This document shows, in pieces, positions 13,791 through 28,565 of a DNA stretch of 64,000 nucleotides. The translations under genes and the position numbers were made by a program. The notes beneath the pieces were generated by a model. The model was not told where the DNA came from, did not search any database, and saw nothing but the letters and a program-made list of their open reading frames with translations. Each line of letters starts with the position of its first letter. Position 1 is the first letter of the stretch. The stretch covers positions 67,173,067 through 67,237,066 of the forward strand of contig NC_091135.1 of the NCBI RefSeq assembly GCF_041381155.1, written 5' to 3'. The DNA comes from Argopecten irradians. Taxonomy: Eukaryota; Mollusca; Bivalvia; Pectinida; Pectinidae.

Positions 13791-13989
13791 TTCTTATTAT
13801 TTCCACAAACCATCTTAACACTTTTTCTCACTAACGGAACAAGATACGACGCTCAAATGTGGACACGTTATGTACGTACATGAGTGCTTGAAACGTACGT
13901 TCGATTTTGTACGATAAGGTTCAAGGTCTTTAAACGCTCATAACTTCATAACTGTACGCTGTACATCGTTCATGTTTAGTTATTCAGAC

Positions 13990-14952
13990 AGATCCTGACA
14001 TTGCGAGTGCTTTTCCCATGCTATGTTATCAGAGATTATGTCAAGGTCAAGAGTTCGCTACGGGGTCAAACAAAGGTCAAAAACGAAATTTGTCACAGAA
14101 AAGTTTTGAAGGGCGCATATGACAGATCATGCTCTCAGGAACATAAAATGACCAATTTCAAGGTCATATGGTTCAAAATGGCGGAGATATAGGACATCAA
14201 AAATCGAAATTTTAGTTTAAATTGGTCCCTGCGCGAGACGTTTCAGCGCCTTAATTCCTGTATGTACAGTGTTGATTTTTCATACCGCTGTTGTATGAAC
14301 TTTTGTCTTCAAAAATTATGGGTTTTAAAGGGGTCATATAGAAAAATGGCGGAAATATAGCTCTCCAAATATGGCAATTTGTTCCATTTCCTTATTTTTC
14401 AACGTAATTTGTGAGCTCGTAGCGCCTTTCTCATTTAATGTAGGGCGTTTTTTTTTGTAAATGTAGACTTTAACATATTATCTGTATCGGGTTATAATTT
14501 CAAAGACAAAACACTGACAATGGCTGAAATATAGCCCTCCGAATATGGCGTTTCGTTCATTTTTTAACGTAAATTTTACCGTTATTTATGAAATTTCAAA
14601 GAAAATTGTTTTGAATTGGATGTGAAAAAGCATGCTCTAAGACACATAAAATGACCAATTTCAAGGTCATATGATTCAAAATGGCGGAGATATAGGACAT
14701 CAAAAATTGAAATTTTAGTTTATATTTGTCCCTGCGCGAGACGTTTCAGCGCCTTTAAATCTGTATGTACATTCTTCATTTTTCGTACCTGTGTTGTAAG
14801 AACTTTTGTTTTCAAAAGTTATGAATTCCAAGGGGTGATATAGAAAAATGGCGGAAATAAAGCTCTCCAAATATGGTAATTTGTTTCATTTCCTGATATT
14901 TTTTCCGTTATTTGTGAGCTCGTAGCACCTTTATCATTTCAGGTAGGATTTT
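13990..14952. repeat. Dispersed repeat with internal units, left part
   Basis: Units of roughly 500-560 bases contain AAAATGGCGGAGATATAGGA, TTCAAGGTCATATG and GAATATGGCGTTTCGTTC. The same sequence resumes at about 16729 after an inserted element. It is non-coding by inspection; open frames in it are short. Confidence 0.65.
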
Positions 14953-16728
14953 TAGGTCACCTGAGACGAAGTCTCAAGTGACCTATTCTAATCGCCTTTT
15001 GTCCGTCGTCGTGCGTCGTGCGTCGTCCGTCGTGCGTCGTCCGTCGTATGTCCGTAAACAATTTACATTTTCGACTTCTTCTCCAAAACTGCTGAAGCAA
15101 TTTCAATGAAATTTTGCACAAACCTTCTAAGGCATAAGGCCAATCAAAATTGTGAATTATATGGTCCCCACCCCCCAGGGGGTTGTGGGAGGGGCCAAAA
15201 GGGGTAAAATTGAGTAAAATTTCAAAAATCTTCTTCTCTACTCACAGATGTGGTAGAATCAAATACTCTTCATAGATAGAAAGGTCTTAAGGTCCTTTAC
15301 AAAAATTGTGAATTATATGACCCTGGGGTCTCTAGTTTCCCCCTGGGGAGGGGGTTAAGTTTACTATACTTTATATTGAGAAAACACATTTTTGCGCATT
15401 ATTTGGTCATTTGTAATAGGAAATGAGTCAAATGTTGTCAGAATTATCAGTATGAGATGGCCATTTAATCCTATTAACAAATTTTCTATAACTGACCCCC
15501 AGGGGCCTTAGGGGCGGGGTCAAAAGGGGTCAAATAGGCTAAAACTTCAAAAATCTTCTTCTGAAATTCTGGATATGGTAGAATCAAATACTTTTCATAA
15601 ATAGAAAGGTCTTAAGGTCCTTACAAAAATTGTGAATTATATGACCCTGGGGTCTCACGTTTCCCCCTGGGGAGGGGGTCAAGTTTACTATAGTTTATAT
15701 AGGGAAAACACATTTATGAGCATTTTTTGCTCAATTTTCATTGGAAACGAGTCAAACTTGGTTAGAATTATTAGCCTGATATAGCATTTTAATATCATTT
15801 CCACATTGGTTCTGGCCGACCCCCTGGGAACAGAGGGGCGGGGCCAAAAAAAGGTCAAATAGGCTAAAACTTCAAAAATATTCTTTTAAAATTCTGGAAA
15901 TGGTCAAATACACTTTATAGATATGAAAAGGTCTTAAAGTTTGTTTATAAAAATTGTAAATTATATGACCCTGGGGTCTCCTGTTTCCTCTTGGGGAGGG
16001 GGTAAAGTTTACTATAGTTTATATAGGAAAAACACATTAATGAGCATTTTTTGCTCAATTTTCATAGGAAATGAGTCAAACTTGGTTAGAATTATTAGCC
16101 TGAGATAGCATTTTAATATCATATCCACATTGGTCCTGGCCGACCCCCTGGGGGCATGGGGTTGGGGGGGGGGGGCAGGGGGGGGGGGGGGCTAAAAAGG
16201 GTCAAATAGGCTAAAACTTCAAAAATCTTCTAAAATTCTGGATATAGTAGAATCAAATAATTATAGATGGAAAGGTCTTCAGGTGTTTTATAAAAACTGT
16301 GAATTATATGATCTTGGGGTCTCACGTTACCCCCTGGGGAGGGGTCAAGTTTACTTTAGTTTATATAGTAAAAACCTTTTTGTGAACATTATTTGCCCAA
16401 TTTTCGTAGGAAATTAGTCAAACTTGATTAGAATTATTAGCCTAAGATATAGCATTTTAACATCCATATCCGTCCTTGATGACCCCCTGGGGGACCAGAG
16501 GGGCAGGACCAAACAGGGTCAAATTGATTAAAATTTCAAAAAATACCTCTAAGTTCACAGGTTTGATGGAAGCAAATACTCTTCATAGTCTAAAAAGGTC
16601 AAATTTATAAATCACTGACCAACTTCAAGGCCCAGCATATAGTGTTTATATGTCTTTAATTTGTTTCATTATTTGTTTCATTATGTATTCTAACTCAGGT
16701 GACCGTTAAGGCCCATGGGCCTCTTGTT
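14953..16728. mobile_element. Non-autonomous element with hairpin and palindrome ends, 1.78 kb
   Basis: The left end is a hairpin (AGGTCACCTGAGAC, loop, GTCTCAAGTGACCT), followed by a GTCGTGCGTCG-type microsatellite. The right end is CAGGTGACCGTTAAGGCCC followed by ATGGGCCTCTTGTT, holding the palindrome AGGCCCATGGGCCT. Inside are about four diverged units of 280-340 bases (phrases TGAATTATATGACCCTGGGG and GGTCAAATAGGCTAAAACTT) and poly-G runs near 16150-16190. It interrupts the repeat that continues at 16729. Related elements lie at 39124-41060 and 61863-63223. No transposase is present; the class is unknown. Confidence 0.7.
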
Positions 16729-17500
16729 ATTTTTTGTAAATGTAGACTTTGGCCTATTGTCCGTACAAGTTTTTAATTTCAAAGACATAAATATGAAAAT
16801 GGCGGAAATATAGCCCTCCGAATATGGCGTTTCGTTCATTTTTTAATGTAAATTTTACCGTTATTTATGGAATTTCAAAGAAAATTATTTTGAATTTGAT
16901 ATGAAAGAGCATGCTCTAAGACAGATAAAATGACCAATTTCAAGGTCATATGATTCAAAATGGCGGAGATATAGGACATCAAAAATCGAAATTTTAGTTG
17001 ATATTTGTCCATGCGCGAGACGTTTCAGCGCCTTAATACCTGTATGTACTGTGTTGATTTTTTCATACCTCTGTTTTATGAACTTTTGTCTTCAAAAGTT
17101 ATGGATTTTAAAGGGGTTATATAGAAAAATGGCGGAAATATAGCTCTCCAAATATGGCAATTTGTTCCATTTCCTTATTTTTCAACGTAATTTGTGTGCT
17201 CGTAGCGCCTTCATAATTTAATTTAGGGAGTTGATTTTATGTGAATGTAGACATTGGCATATTGCCTGTACAGGGTTTTAATCTCAAAATCACGAATTAG
17301 AAAATGGCCGAAATATACATGTAGCCCTCTGAATATGGCGTTTCGTTCACTTTTTAACGTAAATTTTACCGTTATTTGAGAAATTTCCAAGAGAAAGGTC
17401 TTGAATCGAATGTGAAAGGGCACGCTCTCAGACACATATATTGACCAATTTCAATGTCATATGATTCAAAATGGCGGAGGTATAGAACATCAATTGTCCT
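16729..17500. repeat. Dispersed repeat with internal units, right part
   Basis: Continuation of the repeat at 13990-14952. TTTTTGTAAATGTAGACTTT at the junction matches uninterrupted copies inside the left part (around 14450), which defines the insertion site of the intervening element. Confidence 0.65.
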
Positions 17501-18537
17501 TTCAGCGATTATGTAGTTGAGATTACATGTTGTGGCCTGTGGCCAAAGTGAGGTATTCCGTATCTAATACGTTATTCCCACGAGTTATTCCCCATTGGTC
17601 CATGATCTTCATAAGAAAAGGAGAATTTTGCACTTAAAAAAAACCCTGAAATTCTAATGTTTTTACCTATTAATTATCAAAATTGATATTTTGAACCTAA
17701 ATCTCAATCTGAATTTCAAAATTCATATCATGGTTATCAAGGAAAAATTACCTGTCAGAAAACATTTTTACTTTTGAAATTCTAAGATTAGCCAGCCAAT
17801 CAGCGGCCAGGTTAAAATTCTGTCCTGGGCTCAATCTTAGTCAATCTTATACACACGGCGGGCCGTTTTTTTTTCATTTGGCTGATTGTTACTTATACCA
17901 AACTTTAATACTTTAATTTCGAGATTTTTTAAGTTCTACATGAACAATGTACACAATCGTCATGTTTGCGTTAATACACGTACATGTACATGTGTAGCTA
18001 CACCGCATGTATGGGAGACCGTCCTTACGTGAATCTAGCTATTAATAGGACGTACATTTAATCAAAGAAAGGTAATGCACAAACCCAATAACTGACAGGT
18101 TCAAAACCTGCTATGTGTCTGGCAGAGCTGTCACCTGTGACAATCGATGTTTAAGCAAAACCTGTGCTACGTTGGGGAAAATACCCGGTAGTTTTGAAAC
18201 CACAAAACCAAACAAATTCACATCAATATTCTTTACAAATTTTACACCTACATGTATTGCCCGACCCACACATTAACCATTAACTGATGTACCCTGAATA
18301 TTCACCTCTCTATGAAATCTTCTGTCCAAAAGGGCATTCCCCTCAATTTGTTTTTCGGTTGGACCAGACTTCTTTCGTAAGAGACGCTTTCTAATGAATA
18401 TTGAATGAGATCGTCTGTTCGTTCAAGAATTCGATTTGAAGCGAAGGAAAAGAGTATTAAAGTAATCGTCTGTTCGCTAACATTACTTATATCATTACAT
18501 AGGTGGAAATCCCGTGTTTTGATCGCGATCAAATCTA
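17501..18537. other. Intergenic region, no gene seen
   Basis: Nothing recognisable on either strand. Short open frames near 18302-18532 overlap the start of a minisatellite and carry no domain. Confidence 0.5.
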
Positions 18538-18800
18538 GTTATAATATATATCCGTCTAATGGACATTCTTTACACAGCCCTAGTTATAATATATATCCGT
18601 CAAATGGCCATTCCTTATACATCCCTAGTTATAATATATATCCGTCTAATGGACATTCCCTATATATCTTTAGTTATAGTCTCTATCCGTCTAATGGACA
18701 TTCCTTATTATATAGCACTAGTTATAATATATATCCGTCTAATGGACATTCCCTATAAATACCGAGTTATAGTCTATCCGTCTAATGGAAATTCCCTATT
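18538..18800. repeat. Minisatellite island, about 45-60-bp unit, 5-6 copies
   Basis: Same unit as 10860-11008 (ATCCGTCTAATGGACATTCC plus an AT-rich tail). The open frames it creates on the plus strand are an effect of the repeat. Confidence 0.8.
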
Positions 18801-18879
18801 ATACAAATATTTCATGGGTTACTGTGCTCTAGTTCATAACATTAACCCGAGATGGTTGTAATCAACAAATGTTATATTG

Positions 18880-19215
18880 CACGAGGCCGAAGGCGGTTTA
18901 TGATGAGAGTACACTCAGATTTTTGTGTCATTTCTCCATAACATAGAAAATCTATTCAAATTAATCCTTATAATTCAATATTCAAAATTTATTTTGGGAC
19001 TCTTTTGTCTATGAAATCACTACGCCGTCATCTTAGCCAATCAGAAGCGGCGTTACAAACGGCGACGCCATTTTTTCCTTTATGGGCTAATAAAATAAAT
19101 TTTCAAGCCAATGAAAATTCTCGTAACAAGCAAAATTGAATTTTGATGAGAATACACTCAGATTTTTGTGTTATATCTCCATAACATAAAAAAATATATT
19201 CAAATTAATCCTTAT
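18880..19215. repeat. Dispersed repeat with AATCCTTATAATTCAAT termini
   Basis: The phrases ACACTCAGATTTTTGTGTTA, TCTCCATAACATA and TTCAAATTAATCCTTATAAT occur twice here as direct copies and again at 49690-50020 in related arrangement. The central part (CCAATCAGAAGC) is also shared. A MITE-like family is likely; no coding capacity. Confidence 0.65.
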
Positions 19216-19454
19216 AATTCAATTTCAGTTATAAACAGCCAATGCCGACAGATACAGTTTCTTGTTGTGTTTGGCGATATTTTACCGTTGATAAACATTG
19301 CTAATATTTCAAATAAGATGTTGTAATTTTGAAAACTTTCTAATTTCAGGTTTAAGAACGTTTTGTCAAAACTAAGAAATCTATATTTCTAAAGGTAACT
19401 TTAAGAACGTTGCTTGGTTGTTTAATTTATCGAAGTCGTTTAAAACCGATGGGT

Positions 19455-22400
19455 ACACAGTCAGAGTAGTAGTTTTGGTAGATATAATAATCAGTAACAC
19501 CATCTCACTGAAGCACTAACCGCCAGAGACACCTGACAGCACACCCCACCCAGTCAGAGTAGTAGTTTTGGTAGATATAATAATGTCACCATCTCACTGA
19601 AGCCTACCGCCAGAGACACCATACAGCACACCCCACCCAGTCAGAGTAGTAGTTTTGGTAGATATAATACATCATCATCTCACTGAAGCCTACCGCCAGA
19701 GACACCATACAGCACACCCCACCCAGTCAGAGTAGTAGTTTTGGTAGATATAATACATAATCATCTCACTGAAGCCTACCGCCAGAGACACCATACAGCA
19801 CACCCCACCCAGTCAGAGTAGTAGTTTTGGTAGATATAATACATCATCATCTCACTGAAGCCTACCGCCAGAGACACCATACAGCACACCCCACCCAGTC
19901 AGAGTAGTAGTTTTGGTAGATATAATAACATCATCATCTCACTGAAGCCTACCGCCAGAGACACCATACAGCACACCCCACCCAGTCAGAGTAGTAGTTT
20001 TGGTAGATATAATACATCATCATCTCACTGAAGCCTACCGCCAGAGACACCATACAGCACACCCCACCCAGTCAGAGTAGTAGTTTTGGTAGATATTATA
20101 ACATAATCATCTCACTGAAGCCTACCGTCAGAGACACCGGATAGCACACACAACCCAGTCAGAGTAGTAGTTTTGGTAGATATAATAACATCATCATCTC
20201 ACTGAAGCCTACCGCCAGAGACACCATACAGCACACCCCACCCAGTCAGAGTAGTAGTTTTGGTAGATATAATACATCATCATCTCACTGAAGCCTACCG
20301 CCAGAGACACCATACAGCACACCCCACCCAGTCAGAGTAGTAGTTTTTGGTAGATATAATACATCATCATCTCACTGAAGCCTACTGCCAGAGACACCAC
20401 ACAGCACACCCCACCCAGTCAGAGTAGTAGTTTTGGTAGATATAATACATCATCATCTCACTGAAGCCTACCGCCAGAGACACCATACAGCACACCCCAC
20501 CCAGTCAGAGTAGTAGTTTTGGTAGATATAATACATCATCATCTCACTGAAGCCTACCGCCAGAGACACCATACAGCACACACCCAGTCAGAGTAGTAGT
20601 TTGTAGATATAATAATCCATCTCACTGAAGCCTACCGCCAGAGACACCATACAGCACACCCCACCAGTCAGTAGTAGTTTTGGTAGATATAATACATCAT
20701 CATCTCACTGAAGCCTACCGCCAGAGACACCATACAGCACACCCCACCCAGTCAGAGTAGTAGTTTTGGTAGATATAATACATCATCATCTCACTGAAGC
20801 CTACCGCCAGAGACACCATACAGCACACCCCACCCAGTCAGAGTAGTAGTTTTGGTAGATATAATACATCATCATCTCACTGAAGCCTACCGCCAGAGAC
20901 ACCATACAGCACACCCCACCCAGTCAGAGTAGTAGTTTTGGTAGATATAATACATCATCATCTCACTGAAGCCTACCGCCAGAGACACCATACAGCACAC
21001 CCCCCCCAGTCAGAGTAGTAGTTTTGGTAGATATTATAACATCATCATCTCACTGAAGCCTACCGCCAGAGACACCGGACAGCACACCCCACCCAGTCAG
21101 AGTAGTAGTTTTGGTAGATATAATAATATCACCATCTCACTGAAGCCTACCGCCAGAGACACCATACAGCACACCCCACCCAGTCAGAGTAGTAGTAGTT
21201 TTGGTAGATATAATACATCATCATCTCACTGAAGCCTACCGCCAGAGACACCATACAGCACACCCCACCCAGTCAGAGTAGTAGTTTTGGTAGTAGATAT
21301 AATAACATCATCATCTCACTGAAGCCTACTGCCAGAGACACCACACAGCACACCCCACCCAGTCAGAGTAGTAGTTTTGGTAGATCTAATAACATCATCT
21401 CACTGAAGCCTACTGCCAGAGACACCACACAGCACACCCCACCCAGTCAGAGTAGTAGTTTTGGTAGATCTAATAAATCATCATCTCACTGAAGCCTACT
21501 GCCAGAGACACCACACAGCACACCCCACCCAGTCAGAGTAGTAGTTTTGGTAGATATAATAATATCACCATCTCACTGAAGCCTACCGCCAGAGACACCA
21601 TACAGCACACCCCACCCAGTCAGAGTAGTAGTTTTGGTAGATATAATACATCATCATCTCACTGAAGCCTACCGCCAGAGACACCACACAGCACACCCCA
21701 CCCAGTCAGAGTAGTAGTTTTGGTAGATATAATAATGTCACCATCTCACTGAAGCCTACTGCCAGAGACACCATACAGCACACCCCACCCAGTCAGAGTA
21801 GTAGTTTTGGTAGATATAATAACATCATCATCTCACTGAAGCCTACTGCCAGAGACACCATACAGCACACCCCACCCAGTCAGAGTAGTAGTTTTGGTAG
21901 ATATAATAATCACATCATCTCACTGAAGCCTACCGCCAGAGACACCATACAGCACACCCCACCCAGTCAGAGTAGTAGTTTTGGTAGATATAATAATATC
22001 ATCATCATCTCACTGAAGCCTACCGCCAGAGACACCATACAGCACACCCCACCCAGTCAGAGTAGTAGTTTTGGTAGATATTAATAATATCACCATCTCA
22101 CTGAAGCCTACCGCCAGAGACACCGACAGCACACCCCACCCAGTCAGAGTAGTAGTTTTGGTAGATATAATAACATCACCATCTCACTGAAGCCTACCGC
22201 CAGAGACACCGGACAGCACACCCCACCCAGTCAGAGTAGTAGTTTTGGTAGATATAATAATATCACCATCTCACTGAAGCCTACGGCCAGAGACACCGGA
22301 CAGCACACCCCACCCAGTCAGAGTAGTAGTTTTGGTAGATATAATAATGTCACCATCTCACTGAAGCCTACTGCCAGAGACACCACACAGCACACCCCAC

Positions 22401-25400
22401 CCAGTCAGAGTAGTAGTTTTGGTAGATCTAATAACATCATCTCACTTAAGCCTACTGCCAGAGACACCACACAGCACACCCCACCCAGTCAGAGTAGTAG
22501 TTTTGGTAGATAATAAATCATCATCTCACTGAAGCCTACCGCCAGAGACACCATACAGCACACCCCACCCAGTCAGAGTAGTAGTTTTGGTAGATATAAT
22601 AATGTCACAATCTCACTGAAGCCTACCGCCAGAGACACCTGACAGCACACCCCACCCAGTCAGAGTAGTAGTTTTGGTAGATATTATAACATCATCATCT
22701 CACTGAAGCCTACCGCCAGAGACACCGGACAGCACACCCCACCCAGTCAGAGTAGTAGTTTTGGTAGATATTATAACATCATCATCTCACTGAAGCCTAC
22801 CGCCAGAGACACCGGACAGCACACCCCACCCATTCAGAGTAGTAGTTTTGGTAGATAAATACATCATCACCATCTCACTGAAGCCTACCGCCAGAGACAC
22901 CTGACAGCACACCCCACCCAGTCAGAGTAGTAGTTTTGGTAATAATATCAATCCATACCAGCCAGAGACTGACAGCACACCCACGTCAAGAGTTTTGGTA
23001 GATAAATACACCATCTCACTAACTAGCCGAGACACCACAGCAACCCACCCAGTCAGAGTAGTAGTTTTGGTAGATATAATAATATCACCATCTCACTGAA
23101 GCCTACCGCCAGAGACACCATACAGCACACCCCACCCAGTCAGAGTAGTAGTTTTGGTAGATATAATAACATCATCATCTCACTGAAGCCTACGCCAGAG
23201 ACACCACACAGCACACCCCACCCAGTCAGAGTAGTAGTTTTGGTAGATATAATAATGTCACCATCTCACTGAAGCCTACCGCCAGAGACACCATACAGCA
23301 CACCCCACCCAGTCAGAGTAGTAGTTTTGGTAGATATAATAACATCATCATCTCACTGAAGCCTACTGCCAGAGACACCACACAGCACACCCCACCCAGT
23401 CAGAGTAGTAGTTTTGGTAGATCTAATAATCATCATCTCACTGAAGCCTACTGCCAGAGACACCACACAGCACACCCCACCCAGTCAGAGTAGTAGTTTT
23501 GGTAGATATATAACATCATCACCATCTCACTGAAGCCTACCGCCAGAGACACCAACAGCACACCCCACCCAGTCAGAGTAGTAGTTTTGGTAGATATAAT
23601 AAATCACCATCTCACTGAAGCCTACTGCCAGAGACACCACACAGCACACCCCACCCAGTCAGAGTAGTAGTTTTGGTAGATATAATACATCATCATCTCA
23701 CTGAAGCCTACCGCCAGAGACACCACACAGCACACCCCACCCAGTCAGAGTAGTAGTTTTGGTAGATATAATAATGTCACCATCTCACTGAAGCCTACTG
23801 CCAGAGACACCACACAGCACACCCCACCCAGTCAGAGTAGTAGTTTTGGTAGATCTAATAACATCATCTCACTGAAGCCTACTGCCAGAGACACCACACA
23901 GCACACCCCACCCAGTCAGAGTAGTAGTTTTGGTAGATATAATAAGATCACCATCTCACTGAAGCCTACCGCCAGAGACACCGGACAGCACACCCCACCC
24001 AGTCAGAGTAGTAGTTTTGGTAGATATAATAATATCACCATCTCACTGAAGCCTACCGCCAGAGACACCTGACAGCACACCCCACCCAGTCATAGTAGTA
24101 GTTTTGGTAGATGTAATAATATCACCATCTCACTGAAGCCTACCGCCAGAGACACCGGACAGCACACCCCACTCAGTCAGAGTAGTAGTTTTGGTAGATA
24201 TAATAATGTCACCATCTCACTGAAGCCTACCGCCAGAGACACCTGACAGCACACCCCACCCAGTCAGAGTAGTAGTTTTGGTAGATATAATAATATCACC
24301 ATCTCACTGAAGCCTACCGCCAGAGACACCGGACAGCACACCCCACCCAGTCAGAGTAGTAGTTTTGGTAGATATAATAATATCACCATCTCACTGAAGC
24401 CTACCGCCAGAGACACCTGACAGCACACCCCACCCAGTCAGAGTAGTAGTTTTGGTAGATATAATAATGTCACCATCTCACTGAAGCCTACTGCCAGAGA
24501 CACCTGACAGCACACCCCACCCAGTCAGAGTAGTAGTTTTGGTAGATATAATAATGTCACCATCTCACTGAAGCCTACTGCCAGAGACACCACACAGCAC
24601 ACCCCACCCAGTCAGAGTAGTAGTTTTGGTAGATCTAATAACATCATCTCACTGAAGCCTACTGCCAGAGACACCACACAGCACACCCCACCCAGTCAGA
24701 GTAGTAGTTTTGGTAGATCTAATAACATCATCTCACTGAAGCCTACTGCCAGAGACACCACACAGCACACCCCACCCAGTCAGAGTAGTAGTTTTGGTAG
24801 ATCTAATAACATCACCATCTCACTGAAGCCTACTGCCAGAGACACCACACAGCACACCCCACCCAGTCAGAGTAGTAGTTTTGGTAGATATAATAATATC
24901 ACCATCTCACTGAAGCCTACTGCCAGAGACACCACACAGCACACCCCACCCAGTCAGAGTAGTAGTTTTGGTAGATCTAATAACATCATCTCACTAAAGC
25001 CTACCGCCAGAGACACCGGACAGCACACCTTACCCAGTCAGAGTAGTAGTTTTGGTAGATCTAATAACATCATCTCACTGAAGCCTACTGCCAGAGACAC
25101 CACACAGCACACCCCACCCAGTCAGAGTAGTAGTTTTGGTAGATCTAATAACATCATCTCACTGAAGCCTACTGCCAGAGACACCACACAGCACACCCCA
25201 CCCAGTCAGAGTAGTAGTTTTGGTAGATCTAATAACATCATCTCACTGAAGCCTACTGCCAGAGACACCACACAGCACACCCCACCCAGTCAGAGTAGTA
25301 GTTTTGGTAGATCTAATAACATCATCTCACTGAAGCCTACTGCCAGAGACACCACACAGCACACCCCACCCAGTCAGAGTAGTAGTTTTGGTAGATCTAA

Positions 25401-28400
25401 TAACATCACACCATCACACTGAAGCCTACTGCCAGAGACACCACACAGCCACACCCCACACCCAGTCAGAGTAGTAGTTTTGGTAGATTAATAATATCAC
25501 CATCTCACTGAAGCCTACTGCCAGAGACACCACACAGCACACCCCACCCAGTCAGTAGTAGTAGTTTTGGTAGATATAATAATATCACCATCTCACTGAA
25601 GCCTACTGCCAGAGACACCACACAGCACACCCCACCCAGTCAGAGTAGTAGTTTTGGTAGATATAATAATGTCACCATCTCACTGAAGCCTACTGCCAGA
25701 GACACCACACAGCACACCCCACCCAGTCAGAGTAGTAGTTTTGGTAGATATAATAATATCACCATCTCACTGAAGCCTACCGCCAGAGACACCGGACAGC
25801 ACACCCCACCCAGTCAGAGTAGTAGTTTTGGTAGATATAATAATATCACCATCTCACTGAAGCCTACCGCCAGAGACACCGGACAGCACACCCCACCCAG
25901 TCAGAGTAGTAGTTTTGGTAGATATAATAATGTCACCATCTCACTGAAGCCTACTGCCAGAGACACCACACAGCACACCCCACCCAGTCAGAGTAGTAGT
26001 TTTGGTAGATATAATAATGTCACCATCTCACTGAAGCCTACCGCCAGAGACACCGGACAGCACACCCCACCCAGTCAGAGTAGTAGTTTTGGTAGATATA
26101 ATAATATCACCATCTCACTGAAGCCTACCGCCAGAGACACCGACAGCACACCCCACCCAGTCAGAGTAGTAGTTTTGGTAGATATAATATATCACCATCT
26201 CACTAAAGCCTACCGCCAGAGACACCTGGACAGCACACCCCACCCAGTCAGAGTAGTAGTTTTGGTAGATATAATAATATCACCATCTCACTGAAGCCTA
26301 CCGCCAGAGACACCTGACAGCACAACCCACTCAGTCAGAGTAGTTTTGGTAGATATAATAATATCACCATCTCACTAAAGCCTACCGCCAGAGACACCGG
26401 ACAGCACACCTTACCCAGTCAGAGTAGTAGTTTTGGTAGATAAAATATCACCATCTCACTGAAGCCTACCGCCAGAGACACCGGACAGCACACCCCACCC
26501 AGTGAGGGTAGTAGTTTTGGTAGATATAATAATATCACCATCTCACTGAAGCCTACGGCCAGAGACACCGGACAGCACACCCCACCCAGTCAGAGTAGTA
26601 GTTTTGGTAGATATAATAATGTCACCATCTCACTGAAGCCTACTGCCAGAGACACCACACAGCACACCCCACCCAGTCAGAGTAGTAGTTTTGGTAGATA
26701 TAATAACATCATCTCACTGAAGCCTACTGCCAGAGACACCACACAGCACACCCCACCCAGTCAGAGTAGTAGTTTTGGTGTAGATATAATAATGTCACCA
26801 TCTCACTGAAGCCTACTGCCAGAGACACCACACAGCACACCCCACCCAGTCAGAGTAGTAGTTTTGGTAGATCTAATAACATCATCTCACTGAAGCCTAC
26901 TGCCAGAGACACCACACAGCACACCCCACCCAGTCAGAGTAGTAGTTTTGGTAGATAATAATGTCACCATCTCACTGAAGCCTACTGCCAGAGACACCAC
27001 ACAGCACACCCCACCCAGTCAGAGTAGTAGTTTTGGTAGATCTAATAACATCATCTCACTGAAGCCTACTGCCAGAGACACCACACAGCACACCCCACCC
27101 AGTCAGAGTAGTAGTTTTGGTAGATATAATAACATCATCTCACTGAAGCCTACTGCCAGAGACACCACACAGCACACCCCACCCAGTCAGAGTAGTAGTT
27201 TTGGTAGATATAATAACATCACCATCTCACTGAAGCCTACTGCCAGAGACACCGGACAGCACACCCCACCCAGTCAGAGTAGTAGTTTTGGTAGATGTAA
27301 TAATATCACCATCTCACTGAAGCCTACTGCCAGAGACACCATACAGCACACCCCACCCAGTCATAGTAGTAGTTTTGGTAGATATAAATAATGTCACAAT
27401 CTCACTGAAGCCTACTGCCAGAGACACCATACAGCACACCCCACCCAGTCATAGTAGTAGTTTTGGTAGATATAATAACATCATCTCACTGAAACCTACT
27501 GCCAGAGACACAGGACAGCACACCCCACCCAGTCAGAGTAGTAGTTTTGGTAGATATAATAATGTCACCATCTCACTGAAGCCTACTGCCAGAGACACCG
27601 GACAGCACACCCCACCCAGTCAGAGTAGTAGTTTTGGTAGATATAATAATGTCACCATTTCTCACTGCAAGCCTACCCAAAGCACACCACCCAGAGTAGT
27701 AGTTTTGGAGTTATAATAATATCACACCATGGAACAGCCAGGGAACACCCACCCAGCTCAGTCAGAGTAGTAGTTTTGGTAGATGTAATAATATCACCAT
27801 CTCACTAAAGCCTATTTCCAGAGACACCGGACAGCACACCCCACTCAGTCAGAGTAGTAGTTTTGGTAGATATAATAATATCACCATCTCACTAAAGCCT
27901 ATTTGCAGAGACACCGGACAGCACACCCCACTCAGTCAGAGTAGTTTTGGTAGATATAATAATATCACCATCTCACTGTAACCTACCGCCAGAGACAGCT
28001 GACAGCACACCCCACTCAGTCAGAGTAGTTTTGGTAGATATAATAATATCACCATCTCACTAAAGCCTACCGCCAGAGACACCGGACAGCACACCTTACC
28101 CAGTCAGAGTAGTAGTTTTGGTAGATAAAATATCACCATCTCACTGAAGCCTACCGCCAGAGACACCGGACAGCACACCCCACCCAGTCAGAGTAGTAGT
28201 TTTGGTAGATAATAATATCACCATCTCACTGAAGCCTACCGCCAGAGACACCGGACAGCACACCCCACCCAGTCAGAGTAGTAGTTTTGGTAGATATAAT
28301 AATATCACCATCTCACTGAAGCCTACTGCCAGAGACACCACACAGCACACCCCACCCAGTCAGAGTAGTAGTTTTGGTAGATATAATATATCACCATCTC

Positions 28401-28565
28401 ACTGAAGCCTACCGCCAGAGACACAGGACAGCACACCCCACTCAGTCAGAGTAGTAGTTTTGGTAGATATAATAATGTCACAATCTCACTGAAGCCTACC
28501 GCCAGAGACACCTGACAGCACACCCCACCCAGTCAGAGTAGTAGGTTTGGTAGATATAATAATGC
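19455..28565. repeat. Giant 9.1-kb minisatellite, 84-87-bp unit, about 107 copies
   Basis: The unit contains CAGTCAGAGTAGTAGTTTTG, GTAGATATAATA, a CATCATCATCTCACTGAAGC-type segment and CTACCGCCAGAGACACC. Measured periods are 84, 86 and 87 bases. Most variation lies in the AT-rich spacer and at one trinucleotide (ACCATA, ACCACA, ACCGGA, ACCTGA). In the right half many neighbouring units are 84 or 87 bases, so open frames with a 28-29-residue Ser/Thr/Pro-rich period appear (for example 26948-27391). Other units hold TGA or have frame-breaking lengths, so a protein is not supported. Scrambled patches at about 20580-20680, 22938-23060 and 27655-27760 suggest assembly errors. Confidence 0.9.

Noticed and set aside
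26948-28405. Open frames with ISLKPTARDT repeats as a secreted or structural protein
   Set aside because: Frames break at many units, TGA variants are common, and no flanking exon, signal peptide or unique sequence is attached.
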